This document shows, in pieces, positions 17,023-25,085 of a stretch of 64,000 nucleotides of DNA (positions are counted from its first letter, which is position 1; the number at the start of each line of letters is the position of its first letter). Source of the DNA: CAZMGV01 sp964621525 [NCBI: uncultured bacterium]. GTDB lineage: Bacteria; JAGRBM01. Position numbers and translations under genes: made by a program. The stretch covers positions 227,514 to 291,513 of the forward strand of contig CAZUMS010000001.1 of the NCBI GenBank assembly GCA_964621525.1. The letters are read 5' to 3'. The notes below the pieces were generated by a model. The model was not told where the DNA came from and made no database searches. It saw only the letters and a list, made by a program, of their open reading frames with translations.

Positions 17023-19660
17023 CGAGCGGAGCCTCGGCGTCACCGGCAGGGTTTTCCTCCGGCGGGAGATCGCGTTCGTAATCGCAGGCCTCGTTCGGGC
17101 ACTTGATGAACCGGCCCCGTACCTTGGAGAACTTCTCCAGCAGGTAAGGGCTCTTGCACTTGGGGCAAGGTTCGGGGAGCGGCTTGTCCCAGGTCGTGAA
17201 ATCGCAGTCGGGGTACCGGTTGCAGCCGTAGAACATGCGCCGGCGCTTGGTGGTGCGCTCGACGAGCTGGCCGCCCTTCTCCGCGTTGCACTTGGGGCAC
17301 GGGACGCCGATCTCGTAGGAGCGAGCCGATTTGCAGGCCGGGTAGTTCTCGCAGGCGACGAACCGGTTTCCGGTCCAGGCCTTCTTCACGAGCAATCCGG
17401 CCCCGCAGATGTCGCACTTGCCGGGGATACGGACCACCTGCTCCACGCCCATCTTGCCGGCTGTTTTCACGATCTTCCGCGTGAATTTGCACGCAGGATA
17501 GTTCGTACAGGCGATAAACGGCCCGAAACGGCCTTTCCGAAGCGCGACCGGGCTCTTGCACAGGTCGCACGGCTTCATCGCCTCTTCGCCGTATTCGGCG
17601 ACGGGATCGGTCAGCTTCAGGGAGCCGTCCGGCTGGCGCTTGAAGTCGCTTGTAAAGCTGCAGGTGGGGTAGTTGGTGCAGGCGATGAACTCGCCCATGC
17701 GGCCCCACTTGATGACCGTCTTCGACCCGCAGAGCTTGCAGGGAATATCCGTCGGGATCTCCTGCCGCTTGAGGTCCCGCATGTGCTCGGCGGCGTGAGC
17801 GAGATCCTTCTCGAACGGGCCGTAAAACTCGCGGATTGTCTGGGCAAAATTCGCCTTGCCCTCTTCGATCTGGTCGAGCTTGAGCTCCATGCCGGCGGTG
17901 AAGTTCACGTCGATGATGTCGGCGAAATTCTCCACGAGCAGTTCCGTGACCTGCTCGCCGAGATGCGTCGGATGGAAACGGTTCTCGACCTTCTCGACGT
18001 AGGCCTTGTCCTGGATGACCGAGATGATCGAGGCGTAGGTGGACGGCCGGCCGATACCCTTTTCCTCGAGCTCTTTTACGAGGGAGGCTTCCGTGAACCG
18101 GGGAGGAGGCTGGGTGAAGTGCTGCTCGGGCGTGATGCCGAGCAGCTTCAGTTCGTCACCTTCGCTGAGCGGCGGCAGGACCTTGTCCTTGTCGTCTTCC
18201 TCGCCCTCACCGTCGGCCTTCGGCTTTTCGGTTGCAACCTTTTCCTCGGCTTCTTCCTTATAGATGGCCGTGAACCCGGCGAACTTCATCACCGAGCCCG
18301 ACGTGCGGAGGCCGTAACGGCCAGCCGAGATCTCAACCGAAGTCTGGTCATAAACGGCAGGAGCCATCTGGCAGGCGACGAACCGCTTCCAGATGAGCTC
18401 ATAGAGGTCGAACTCCTCCTTGGAAAGGTAAGCGGTCACCTTCTCGGGCGGAAAATCCAGCGACGTCGGCCGGATCGCCTCGTGCGCGTCCTGCGCGGAG
18501 CCCTTGTTCTTGAAGACGTTCGGCTGCTCGGGGAGGAACTCCTTGCCGAACCGGCTGCCGATATAATTGCGAGCCGCTTCCAGGGCGTCGTTCGAGATAC
18601 GGACGGAGTCGGTACGCATGTAGGTAATAAGGCCGACCAGTCCGTCGTCGCCCAGCGAAACGCCTTCGTAAAGCTTCTGGGCGACACTCATCGTCCGGCG
18701 CGTGGTGAAACGGAGTTTGCGCGCCGCATCCTGCTGAAGCTTGGACGTCGTGAACGGAGCGGGAGCCTGGCGGCGGCGCTCGCGTTTGACGACCTTGGAA
18801 ACCCTGAGTTTTTCCTTGCGGAGGCCTTCGACAACGGAACTGGCCGACGCCTCGTTCTCGATGGAAGCTGTCTGGCCATCGATGCGGGAAAGCTGCGCCG
18901 CGAAGGCCGGAAGAACCGGTCCCTGACACTGGGCGGCGATGGTCCAGTATTCCTCTTTATTGAACGCGCGGATTTCCTTCTCGCGCTCGACAATCACGCG
19001 CACGGCCACCGACTGCACCCGGCCGGCCGAAAGTCCCCGGCGGACCTTGTTCCAGAGGATCGGGGAAATCTTGTAGCCGACGAGGCGGTCCAGAACGCGG
19101 CGCGCCTGCTGGGAGTCGTATTTTTTCGCGTCGAGATCGACCGGATTGGCGACCGCTTCCTGGACCGCCTTCTTGGTGATCTCGTTGAAGAGTACCCGGC
19201 GGTAGGTCTTCGGGCCGATACCGCCCGCCGACTTGGACTTTTCGGTCTCTGCCGGTGCGACTTCCGCAGATTTTGCCGCCTTCTTCGACCTGGCCTTGAC
19301 GGTTGCCGTCTTGGCGGGTGCCTTCTTTTTCTTCCCCTTGGGCGGACGTTCCTTGACACCGCCTTCCAGAGCCAGCTTGATGTGCCAGGCGATGGCCTCG
19401 CCCTCGCGGTCGGGGTCGGGTGCGAGGTAGATCGTGTCGGCCTTGATCGCCGCCTTGCGGAGTTCCTCGATGACGGCTTCCTTGCCCTCGGAGACGTAAT
19501 AGGTAGGTTCGAAGCCGTGGTCGAGATCCACGCCGAGATCCGACTTCGGCAGATCCAGGATATGGCCCTTGCTGGCCATGACGTCGAAACCCCGGCCCAG
19601 ATATTTCTTCAGGGTCTTGGCCTTCGCAGGCGATTCGACGATGACGAGCGATGATGCCAT
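17009..19660 (-). CDS. topA: DNA topoisomerase I
   Basis: An 883-aa type IA topoisomerase that relaxes negative supercoils. The Toprim domain has E9 and the acidic D82-x-D84 pair (P-D-P-D-R-E-G-E); the nucleophile is Y347 in L-I-T-Y-M-R-T-D-S. Two features stand out. A Lys/Ala-rich insertion at about 103-147 lies within the Toprim domain, and five C-terminal four-cysteine zinc ribbons replace the usual three or four (each of C-x-x-C ... C-x(4-5)-C type, from about residue 650). It is downstream of dprA by 42 nt and overlaps trmFO. Confidence 0.97.
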   Translation of the reverse strand: MASSLVIVESPAKAKTLKKYLGRGFDVMASKGHILDLPKSDLGVDLDHGFEPTYYVSEGKEAVIEELRKAAIKADTIYLAPDPDREGEAIAWHIKLALEGGVKERPPKGKKKKAPAKTATVKARSKKAAKSAEVAPAETEKSKSAGGIGPKTYRRVLFNEITKKAVQEAVANPVDLDAKKYDSQQARRVLDRLVGYKISPILWNKVRRGLSAGRVQSVAVRVIVEREKEIRAFNKEEYWTIAAQCQGPVLPAFAAQLSRIDGQTASIENEASASSVVEGLRKEKLRVSKVVKRERRRQAPAPFTTSKLQQDAARKLRFTTRRTMSVAQKLYEGVSLGDDGLVGLITYMRTDSVRISNDALEAARNYIGSRFGKEFLPEQPNVFKNKGSAQDAHEAIRPTSLDFPPEKVTAYLSKEEFDLYELIWKRFVACQMAPAVYDQTSVEISAGRYGLRTSGSVMKFAGFTAIYKEEAEEKVATEKPKADGEGEEDDKDKVLPPLSEGDELKLLGITPEQHFTQPPPRFTEASLVKELEEKGIGRPSTYASIISVIQDKAYVEKVENRFHPTHLGEQVTELLVENFADIIDVNFTAGMELKLDQIEEGKANFAQTIREFYGPFEKDLAHAAEHMRDLKRQEIPTDIPCKLCGSKTVIKWGRMGEFIACTNYPTCSFTSDFKRQPDGSLKLTDPVAEYGEEAMKPCDLCKSPVALRKGRFGPFIACTNYPACKFTRKIVKTAGKMGVEQVVRIPGKCDICGAGLLVKKAWTGNRFVACENYPACKSARSYEIGVPCPKCNAEKGGQLVERTTKRRRMFYGCNRYPDCDFTTWDKPLPEPCPKCKSPYLLEKFSKVRGRFIKCPNEACDYERDLPPEENPAGDAEAPLDAAS

Positions 19661-19702
19661 TAACTGCTTTCCATCCGTTTCAGGTATAGGAAAAGACGGG
19701 GA

Positions 19703-20869
19703 CTACCGGCCACTCCCCCGCTTCATCCGCGAGAAACGCATTCCCGCGGACTGAACCACCTTCCCCGTCAGTTCCATTTGAAGGAGTAGGCTCATCGTTC
19801 GGGCCGCGTCAAGACCGGATTTTTCCGCAAGCACATCCGCATGGACTGGCGATTCCGTCAAAAGCTCCCAAAGTCGGGCAGTTAGCTCGTCTCCGGCAAA
19901 CGGATTCACACCGTCATTTTTAGCCTCTGCAGAGGGTTGCTCCTTCGTGCCTTTTCCGGCCGCAAGCGTCCGGCGTAGCCGCCGGTCACTCGCCATCGGA
20001 GCGATCTGCGCGAGAATATCGTCGGCCGATTCGGCCAGAATAGCCCCTTCCCTGAGCAGCTGGTGGGGCCCCGCCGACCGCTGCTGCCTGGCCTGGCCCG
20101 GAACGGCGAATACCAGCCGGTTCTGCTCCAGTGCATGCCGCGCCGTGACCAGGGCACCGGACTCGAGGGTCCCTTCCACAACCACCGTTCCAAGGGACAA
20201 GCCGCTGATGACCCGGTTCCGCTGACGGAAGAACTCGGGCCGGGGCGCCGTGGTGACGGTGAACTCCGACAGCACAGCCCCGCTCCTGATGATCTGCTCC
20301 CGGAGTCCGTCGGTCCGCTTCGGATAGTCCACTCCGAGGCCGCACCCGAGCACGGCGATGGTACGGCCGCCTGCCTCAAGGGCTCCCCGGTGGGCAGCGG
20401 TATCAATTCCCAGAGCGAAGCCGCTCACCACCGTGACTCCTGCCTGCGCCAGGTCCCTGCCCAGCTCATAGGCCATCTCCTCTCCATAAGAGGACGGATC
20501 CCGTGTCCCGACGATCGCCACCGCCGGGCCCGCAAAGGGGCTTTCTGTTTCCGTACGACAGTACAGCACGGGCGGAGGCGGGGTGATCTCTTTGAGCAGC
20601 GGCGGATAGTCCGGGTCGTCGAGCCAGAGCCGGGATGCGCCCAGCCGCTCGGCTTCTCCGATATCCGCATCCACAGCACTCCAGGCCGTAAACTCCCGGA
20701 CCGACCGGACCTGTGAAGGTTTGAGCGGCGGCTGAAACCGCTCCGGGGTTTCCATGACCGTAGAGGCCGTCGCTCCAGCCTTCAGCACGGCGTTGAATGT
20801 CGCCGCACCGATGCCGCTCACTTCCAGCAGGGCGTGACGCGCCCTGATCTCGCCGGGTTCCCGGCTCAC
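19703..20869 (-). CDS. dprA: DNA-processing protein DprA (Smf)
   Basis: This 388-aa protein loads RecA onto incoming single-stranded DNA during transformation. An N-terminal helix-hairpin-like region is followed by the Rossmann-type DNA-processing domain with I-V-G-T-R, S-G-x-A-x-G-I-D-x-x-A-H, the F-F-R-Q-R-N-R-x-I-S-G-L-S block and G-A-L-V-T-A. A C-terminal winged-helix segment lies at about 315-385. It sits 12 nt after the LysM gene and 42 nt before topA. No competence pilus or comEC genes are visible, so natural competence cannot be inferred from the window alone. Confidence 0.95.
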   Translation of the reverse strand: MSREPGEIRARHALLEVSGIGAATFNAVLKAGATASTVMETPERFQPPLKPSQVRSVREFTAWSAVDADIGEAERLGASRLWLDDPDYPPLLKEITPPPPVLYCRTETESPFAGPAVAIVGTRDPSSYGEEMAYELGRDLAQAGVTVVSGFALGIDTAAHRGALEAGGRTIAVLGCGLGVDYPKRTDGLREQIIRSGAVLSEFTVTTAPRPEFFRQRNRVISGLSLGTVVVEGTLESGALVTARHALEQNRLVFAVPGQARQQRSAGPHQLLREGAILAESADDILAQIAPMASDRRLRRTLAAGKGTKEQPSAEAKNDGVNPFAGDELTARLWELLTESPVHADVLAEKSGLDAARTMSLLLQMELTGKVVQSAGMRFSRMKRGSGR

Positions 20870-20881
20870 AAATGCTCCCGG

Positions 20882-22432
20882 TCAGGGGATATAGGGATTG
20901 GCCGTCTTCTTGGCCGATTCGTAAATCCGCCGGGAGAGGTTCGCATCGTCCGTCTCCAGAAGGGCCGAGGGCCGCTTGAACAGGATCGAGGAATCCGACG
21001 TGACCATCCGGTCACCTACGTGCGCCTCGCGGTCGAGGTAAGTGATATAGGCGGTAGCAGTTGATTCCGTCGACCGGATGACGATCGCTTCACCGACTGC
21101 AATGTCGGGCAACTGCACACGTCCTTCCAGTTCGGGGTCCTCTGTCTTCCGGTTGGGGCGGGCGATCCTGAAGAGAGTGCCCGGTACAATGCCGTCCTTC
21201 GTACCTTTATCCACATAGACGAGCATCTTCGTGAGAATGTTGACGACCCGTCCCTGTGTGCCCACGAGGTAACCCTCGACGGGCTTCTCAGCGACCTTGA
21301 TCGGGAACTCCGACTCTGGTTTGTAATAAGGGATCACATAATCCCGTCTGTCGATGCCATAAAGCTTCGGATTGCCCGACGATATCTCTTCATAGGCCAT
21401 CTTGATGCGGGCGGTAGAGAGGTTCTTCTGGGTGTCGACAACCTGAATAATGCCTATGGAACGGATCACATTCCCCAGCTTTTCGCCGGTCACCGGATGA
21501 ACCACCGGGCCGTCGTTGCGCACAACCCAGAACCGGTGGCCCTTGGCGACGCCATGATCACTGCCCCGGTTGATATACAGCCGGTCGCCGGACGAGAGCC
21601 TGTCGAAGCTCTCCTCATCCTCCTGGGCCAGAATCACGCCAGCGTTCTTGATATATGACTGATCGACAAATTCGACAATGCCTTCAGAACCCGCGCGCTG
21701 AAAGACGAACCGGGTCTTGTCGTAATCGGCGATTGCCCGCTTTTTCGACAGAAGCTCGACCGCCTGTGCATCGAACACCTTGATCTCTTCCTTCTTTTCG
21801 AACTGGCCGAGGTACTGGGCCCGCGCACTGCCTTCAGTATCGGGGCGGACCTCAGGTTCAGGCATCGCTTCTTCCGACATCTCGGCTTCCGCCACCTCTT
21901 CCGTCACGGCAGGCTCTACCGCTTCCTCGCGGACTGATGCTTCGGCGACCGGGGCGGCTTCTCCCGAAATCTCGCCAATTTCCTGCGGATACACGGTCAC
22001 CGGCTCGCCGGGATAGATAAGGTCCGGATTGACGATCTGGGGATTGTTCTGATGAAGGAGCTGCCACTTGAACGGGTCGTTCAGGAACCTGGAAGAGAGA
22101 TCCCAGAGAGTATCTCCCTTCTGGACGACATAGACCTGGGGAGCTTCACCGGCACCGGCCTGCTGCAGCATCGGCTGGACCTTTTCTCCCGTCGCCACAC
22201 GTTCACGGACGTTTGCCACCGGATCGTCGGTCGGAACCGAGCGCTGCATGTCGATCACGGCACGTGTGTTCTTGTCGATGGCCGGGGCAGAGGCTGGGGC
22301 CGACACGGGCGGCGGCGCCGGCTCTGCGGCGGGAGCTTCCTGTGCCCAGCTCACTGCCGTCATGCCGATCCAGCCGAGCCCTGCCAGTACGAGAACCCAA
22401 CGCCACCGACTGTCAATCATCTGTTCAACCAT
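20882..22432 (-). CDS. Exported LysM-domain protein
   Basis: A 516-aa envelope protein. A hydrophobic N-terminal signal (about 11-30, ending in a W-A-Q-E-A site) is followed by a Pro/Ala linker and a LysM peptidoglycan-binding domain at about 85-130 (V-V-Q-K-G-D-T-L-W-D-L ... N-P-D-L-I-Y-P-G). Then come an acidic Glu/Ala-rich stretch and a long C-terminal region with repeated beta-type segments in G-D-R-L-Y-I-N-R-G and G-D-R-M-V-T contexts. ATG at 22432 is preferred for its GGGAG seven bases upstream; ATGs at 22465 and 22486 give longer leaders. It follows the cpoB-like gene by 60 nt, so both probably serve the cell envelope. Confidence 0.85.
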   Translation of the reverse strand: MVEQMIDSRWRWVLVLAGLGWIGMTAVSWAQEAPAAEPAPPPVSAPASAPAIDKNTRAVIDMQRSVPTDDPVANVRERVATGEKVQPMLQQAGAGEAPQVYVVQKGDTLWDLSSRFLNDPFKWQLLHQNNPQIVNPDLIYPGEPVTVYPQEIGEISGEAAPVAEASVREEAVEPAVTEEVAEAEMSEEAMPEPEVRPDTEGSARAQYLGQFEKKEEIKVFDAQAVELLSKKRAIADYDKTRFVFQRAGSEGIVEFVDQSYIKNAGVILAQEDEESFDRLSSGDRLYINRGSDHGVAKGHRFWVVRNDGPVVHPVTGEKLGNVIRSIGIIQVVDTQKNLSTARIKMAYEEISSGNPKLYGIDRRDYVIPYYKPESEFPIKVAEKPVEGYLVGTQGRVVNILTKMLVYVDKGTKDGIVPGTLFRIARPNRKTEDPELEGRVQLPDIAVGEAIVIRSTESTATAYITYLDREAHVGDRMVTSDSSILFKRPSALLETDDANLSRRIYESAKKTANPYIP

Positions 22433-22492
22433 TGCCGGTCTCCCGATACGGTCTTCCATACTCATCCCATTCCCTTTTGCTACCATGATACT

Positions 22493-23359
22493 TCAATCTC
22501 CGCCTTGAGCCCAGTCTCCGAGCTTGGCACTCGCCTTTGGGGCGGCATCGGAGTACGGATACTTGTTCAAAAGCCGTTGAAGTGTGGAATTCGCATCCCG
22601 GTCGCGGCCCAGCTTCTTCTGCGAGAACCCGACCTTGAGCAGGGCATCCGGGGCCTTGTTGCCCGCCGGATACTTGTCGAGAACCTTGCTGAACTCCTGG
22701 ATGGCTCCCTCGTAATCCGAGCGGGAGTAATAACACTCGCCGATCCAGTACTGGGAGTTGTCCGCATAATCGTGGTTCGGCCACCGGCGAACGAACTCGC
22801 GGAACAGGTCGAGTCCTTCGTCATAGCTGCCCGCTTCGAACAGCTTGTAGGCAGCGCCATACAGATCCAGTGGATTGCGATAATCGGATTTCTTCGCCGG
22901 TTCTACGCTGGCGACCCGGGTTTCGGGTGCCGGTTTCGGCCGCATTGCCGCAGGAGCCGGAGGCACCGAAGGCGGCGGAGTCGCGGCTACGACAGGCTTC
23001 CGCTCCTCATCCCGGGACTCTTTTACCGGGGCCGGTTTCGTGGACGCGTCCGGGAGATCGGATGCCGACGCCATCATCTCCGGCGTCACCCGCAGGATCT
23101 TGATCTCCTGATTCGTCTTGATCGTCTGGATGTACTGCCGCTGGGTGTCGAGCTTGTCTTCCAGGATGAAAATGGACGAGCGGTTTTCGTCCGTCATCGC
23201 CTGAATCTGGTCGAGCTGCGCCTGGATGGCGCCCATCTGGGCCTCGACCGACATGACGCGGTCCTGAAGTCTTTCACGCGCAGCCTTTTCGCCGCAGCCT
23301 CCAACACAGAAGGCCAACGTCAATACTGCACTCGATACTGGTTTCAAAGGAAAATACAC
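22493..23359 (-). CDS. CpoB/YbgF-like periplasmic TPR protein (lipoprotein form)
   Basis: A 288-aa protein with the layout of the Tol-Pal accessory protein CpoB (YbgF). A coiled-coil N-terminal part (about 28-85, with Q-D-R-V-M-S-V-E-A-Q type heptads) is followed by a Pro/Ala linker (about 115-150) and three TPR repeats in the last 125 residues (A-Y-K-L-F-E-A-G-S-Y-D-E-G-L; N-K-A-P-D-A-L-L-K-V-G-F). A lipobox V-G-G-C near residue 22 suggests it is lipidated, unlike E. coli CpoB. tolQRAB and pal are not in the window. The GTG start has no clear ribosome site; a TTG four codons later is an alternative. Confidence 0.8.
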   Translation of the reverse strand: MYFPLKPVSSAVLTLAFCVGGCGEKAARERLQDRVMSVEAQMGAIQAQLDQIQAMTDENRSSIFILEDKLDTQRQYIQTIKTNQEIKILRVTPEMMASASDLPDASTKPAPVKESRDEERKPVVAATPPPSVPPAPAAMRPKPAPETRVASVEPAKKSDYRNPLDLYGAAYKLFEAGSYDEGLDLFREFVRRWPNHDYADNSQYWIGECYYSRSDYEGAIQEFSKVLDKYPAGNKAPDALLKVGFSQKKLGRDRDANSTLQRLLNKYPYSDAAPKASAKLGDWAQGGD

Positions 23360-23458
23360 GCGGTGCAGAACTCACTCTGCTGGCGTGTGGGATCGGGAGG
23401 AACAGCCCCATTAAGAAGTAATGGCGCTTCGTTGTCAAGTGCCAAAGCTGTTTCAATA

Positions 23459-23487
23459 AGTATAAAACGGGAGATAATTAACCTTAA
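23459..23487 (-). promoter_or_regulatory. Candidate promoter of the cpoB-LysM-dprA run
   Basis: On the minus strand a good -10 box TATACT (23464-23459) lies 17 nt from a weak -35 TTAAGG (23487-23482). The -35 overlaps an inverted repeat AACCTT-N5-AAGGTT at 23480-23496 that could be an operator. The site is about 95 nt upstream of the cpoB-like start, in an AT-rich gap. Base matching is the only support. Confidence 0.35.
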
Positions 23488-23560
23488 CTGAAGGTTACTT
23501 TGATGTCGCTAATGAGTCGGAGGTGATGACCCGACTGCACTTCACTGACTTTGAATCGAA

Positions 23561-24025
23561 TCATTTATTTAACTCTTTATTGATGTCCAAAGGCGAGGCT
23601 TGAGCGGGCTGACCCACCCCTGACCGAAAGGGTTTTCCCTCGATCATCACATCGTATCCAGTACCCTCAAGAGCATGGGCCAGGGCTGAGGCAGCACAGG
23701 TATTGGAAATCTTCATGGCCGAAACCAGACGGCGCTCTTTCTTCTTCGGATGTCGGAACTCCCCGCCCTGCTCCGCGCACCGCTGAAGCTTGAGCCGCAA
23801 TGCACGAGTCCTGATCGCTGGAATCCTGGAACTGACGGGAATGCCGCCGGGCAACTCCGTTTCCAGCACCCATTCAATGTATTTTTTCCGGAGCCGGGTT
23901 TCGGTCTGTTCCGGACGTTCATCCGGCAGCCCCTCGACTTCGGCCTGAAATTCACGGGGCAGATCGACCACCGGCCTGCCGTCTGCAGCCATGAGCAACA
24001 GGATCTGGAACAAGATTATCCGCAC
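23561..24025 (-). CDS. Hypothetical protein
   Basis: This is a possible 154-aa protein that I do not recognise. It is Arg/Lys- and Glu-rich with a predicted helical middle (T-E-T-R-L-R-K-K-Y-I-E-W) and a C-terminal part containing A-M-K-I-S-N-T-C-A-A-S-A-L-A-H-A. Codon choice looks like real coding sequence, although less GC-biased at third positions than the flanking genes. Neither the GTG at 24025 nor the ATG at 23992 has a clear ribosome site. It lies alone between the cpoB promoter region and the divergent transporter, so it may be an accessory gene or a remnant. Confidence 0.5.
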   Translation of the reverse strand: MRIILFQILLLMAADGRPVVDLPREFQAEVEGLPDERPEQTETRLRKKYIEWVLETELPGGIPVSSRIPAIRTRALRLKLQRCAEQGGEFRHPKKKERRLVSAMKISNTCAASALAHALEGTGYDVMIEGKPFRSGVGQPAQASPLDINKELNK

Positions 24026-24090
24026 CGGCTCATTGTGAACGGGCGCGAACGGTCCGGCCAGCAGTTCCAGTTAGCCCCACCTGCCGGATC

Positions 24091-24861
24091 ATGGTAAGCA
24101 ATATGGCCATGCAGCGTCCGCCCCACGATTCCGGAGATGAGGTTCGCGAGACCCACAGCTCCCTCGAAGCAGCCGTTCGTGACGTCCCGTCCTTTCTGAC
24201 GCCGGATCAGAAGCTCTACATGATTCTGGCGTCCGTTTTCGTCTCCAGCCTCCTGATCGGCGATGTGATCGGAGGGAAATTCTTCGTCGTCGGCGGGGTC
24301 GAGCTGTCCGTCGGCATTATCCCCTTCCCTGTCACCTATGTTCTCACGGATGTGGTCAACGAGTTTTACGGGAAGAAGGGCGCCCGCTTCATCACCTTCG
24401 TCTCGGCTGGCATGGCGGTTTATGCTTTTTTGCTCCTGCAAGCGGCATTGCATCTGCCAGTCTGGGAAAAAAGTCCCGTACCGCAGGAAGCGTTCGCCAG
24501 CGTCTTCGGCTTCGGCGTGCGTCTGTTCGTCGCCTCACTGATCGCATTTCTCGTTTCACAACTGGTCGACATCTACGTGTTCCAGTTCTTCAAGCGGATC
24601 ACCGAAGCACGGCACATCTGGCTCCGCTCGACCGGTTCCACCGCCCTGTCCCAGATCGTCGATACCTTCGTCATCAACTTCATCCTGCTGGTCGGCAGCA
24701 TGAGCACTGGCGAAATCCTGTCTATCGTTTTCAACAGCTATCTGTATAAACTCGCCGCCGCCGTGCTTCTCACTCCGGCGGTTTATGCCCTTCACACGCT
24801 CGTAATCCGGGTATTCCGCATCCATCCGGAAGCGACCGTCCGGCGCGCCGAGGGGATCTGA
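24091..24861 (+). CDS. VUT-family queuosine precursor transporter (YhhQ-like)
   Basis: A 256-aa inner-membrane protein with about six TM helices after a 40-residue cytoplasmic leader. The family is clear from T-Y-V-L-T-D-V-V-N-E-F-Y-G, S-Q-L-V-D-I-Y-V-F-Q-F-F-K and R-S-T-G-S-T-A-L-S-Q-I-V-D-T. YhhQ-type members import 7-cyano- or 7-aminomethyl-7-deazaguanine, precursors of queuosine in tRNA. Three Met codons (1, 5, 7) are possible starts; none has a strong ribosome site. A tRNA-Thr gene follows about 95 nt later. Confidence 0.9.
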   Translation: MVSNMAMQRPPHDSGDEVRETHSSLEAAVRDVPSFLTPDQKLYMILASVFVSSLLIGDVIGGKFFVVGGVELSVGIIPFPVTYVLTDVVNEFYGKKGARFITFVSAGMAVYAFLLLQAALHLPVWEKSPVPQEAFASVFGFGVRLFVASLIAFLVSQLVDIYVFQFFKRITEARHIWLRSTGSTALSQIVDTFVINFILLVGSMSTGEILSIVFNSYLYKLAAAVLLTPAVYALHTLVIRVFRIHPEATVRRAEGI

Positions 24862-24956
24862 GCCGGCGGCTTCTCCAAAATATCGGGGGCACTTGCCTTT
24901 GATTCCGGAGTTTCCTAACACTCCCGCTCCTTGGCGACGCCCGTTCCGGGCGGAAA

Positions 24957-25032
24957 GCCACCTTAGCTCAGTTGGTAGAGCATCGCTTTCGTAAAGCGAG
25001 GGTCGTCGGTTCGATTCCGACAGGTGGCTCCA
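24957..25032 (+). tRNA. tRNA-Thr (anticodon CGT)
   Basis: A complete 76-nt cloverleaf. The acceptor GCCACCT (24957-24963) pairs fully with AGGTGGC (25022-25028), T is the discriminator and CCA is encoded at 25030-25032. The anticodon stem TCGCT/AGCGA encloses a 7-nt loop with CGT at 24990-24992, reading ACG. The T-arm is GTCGG-TTCGATT-CCGAC. All stems are perfect. Confidence 0.97.
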
Positions 25033-25085
25033 GCTTTCCTGACGCTCAACTGCTGCCGTTTTGCTCCGTCAGGCCTCGATGCGAA

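Noticed and set aside
17783-19654. A 623-codon plus-strand open frame
   Set aside because: It is antisense to topA and has no recognisable domain.
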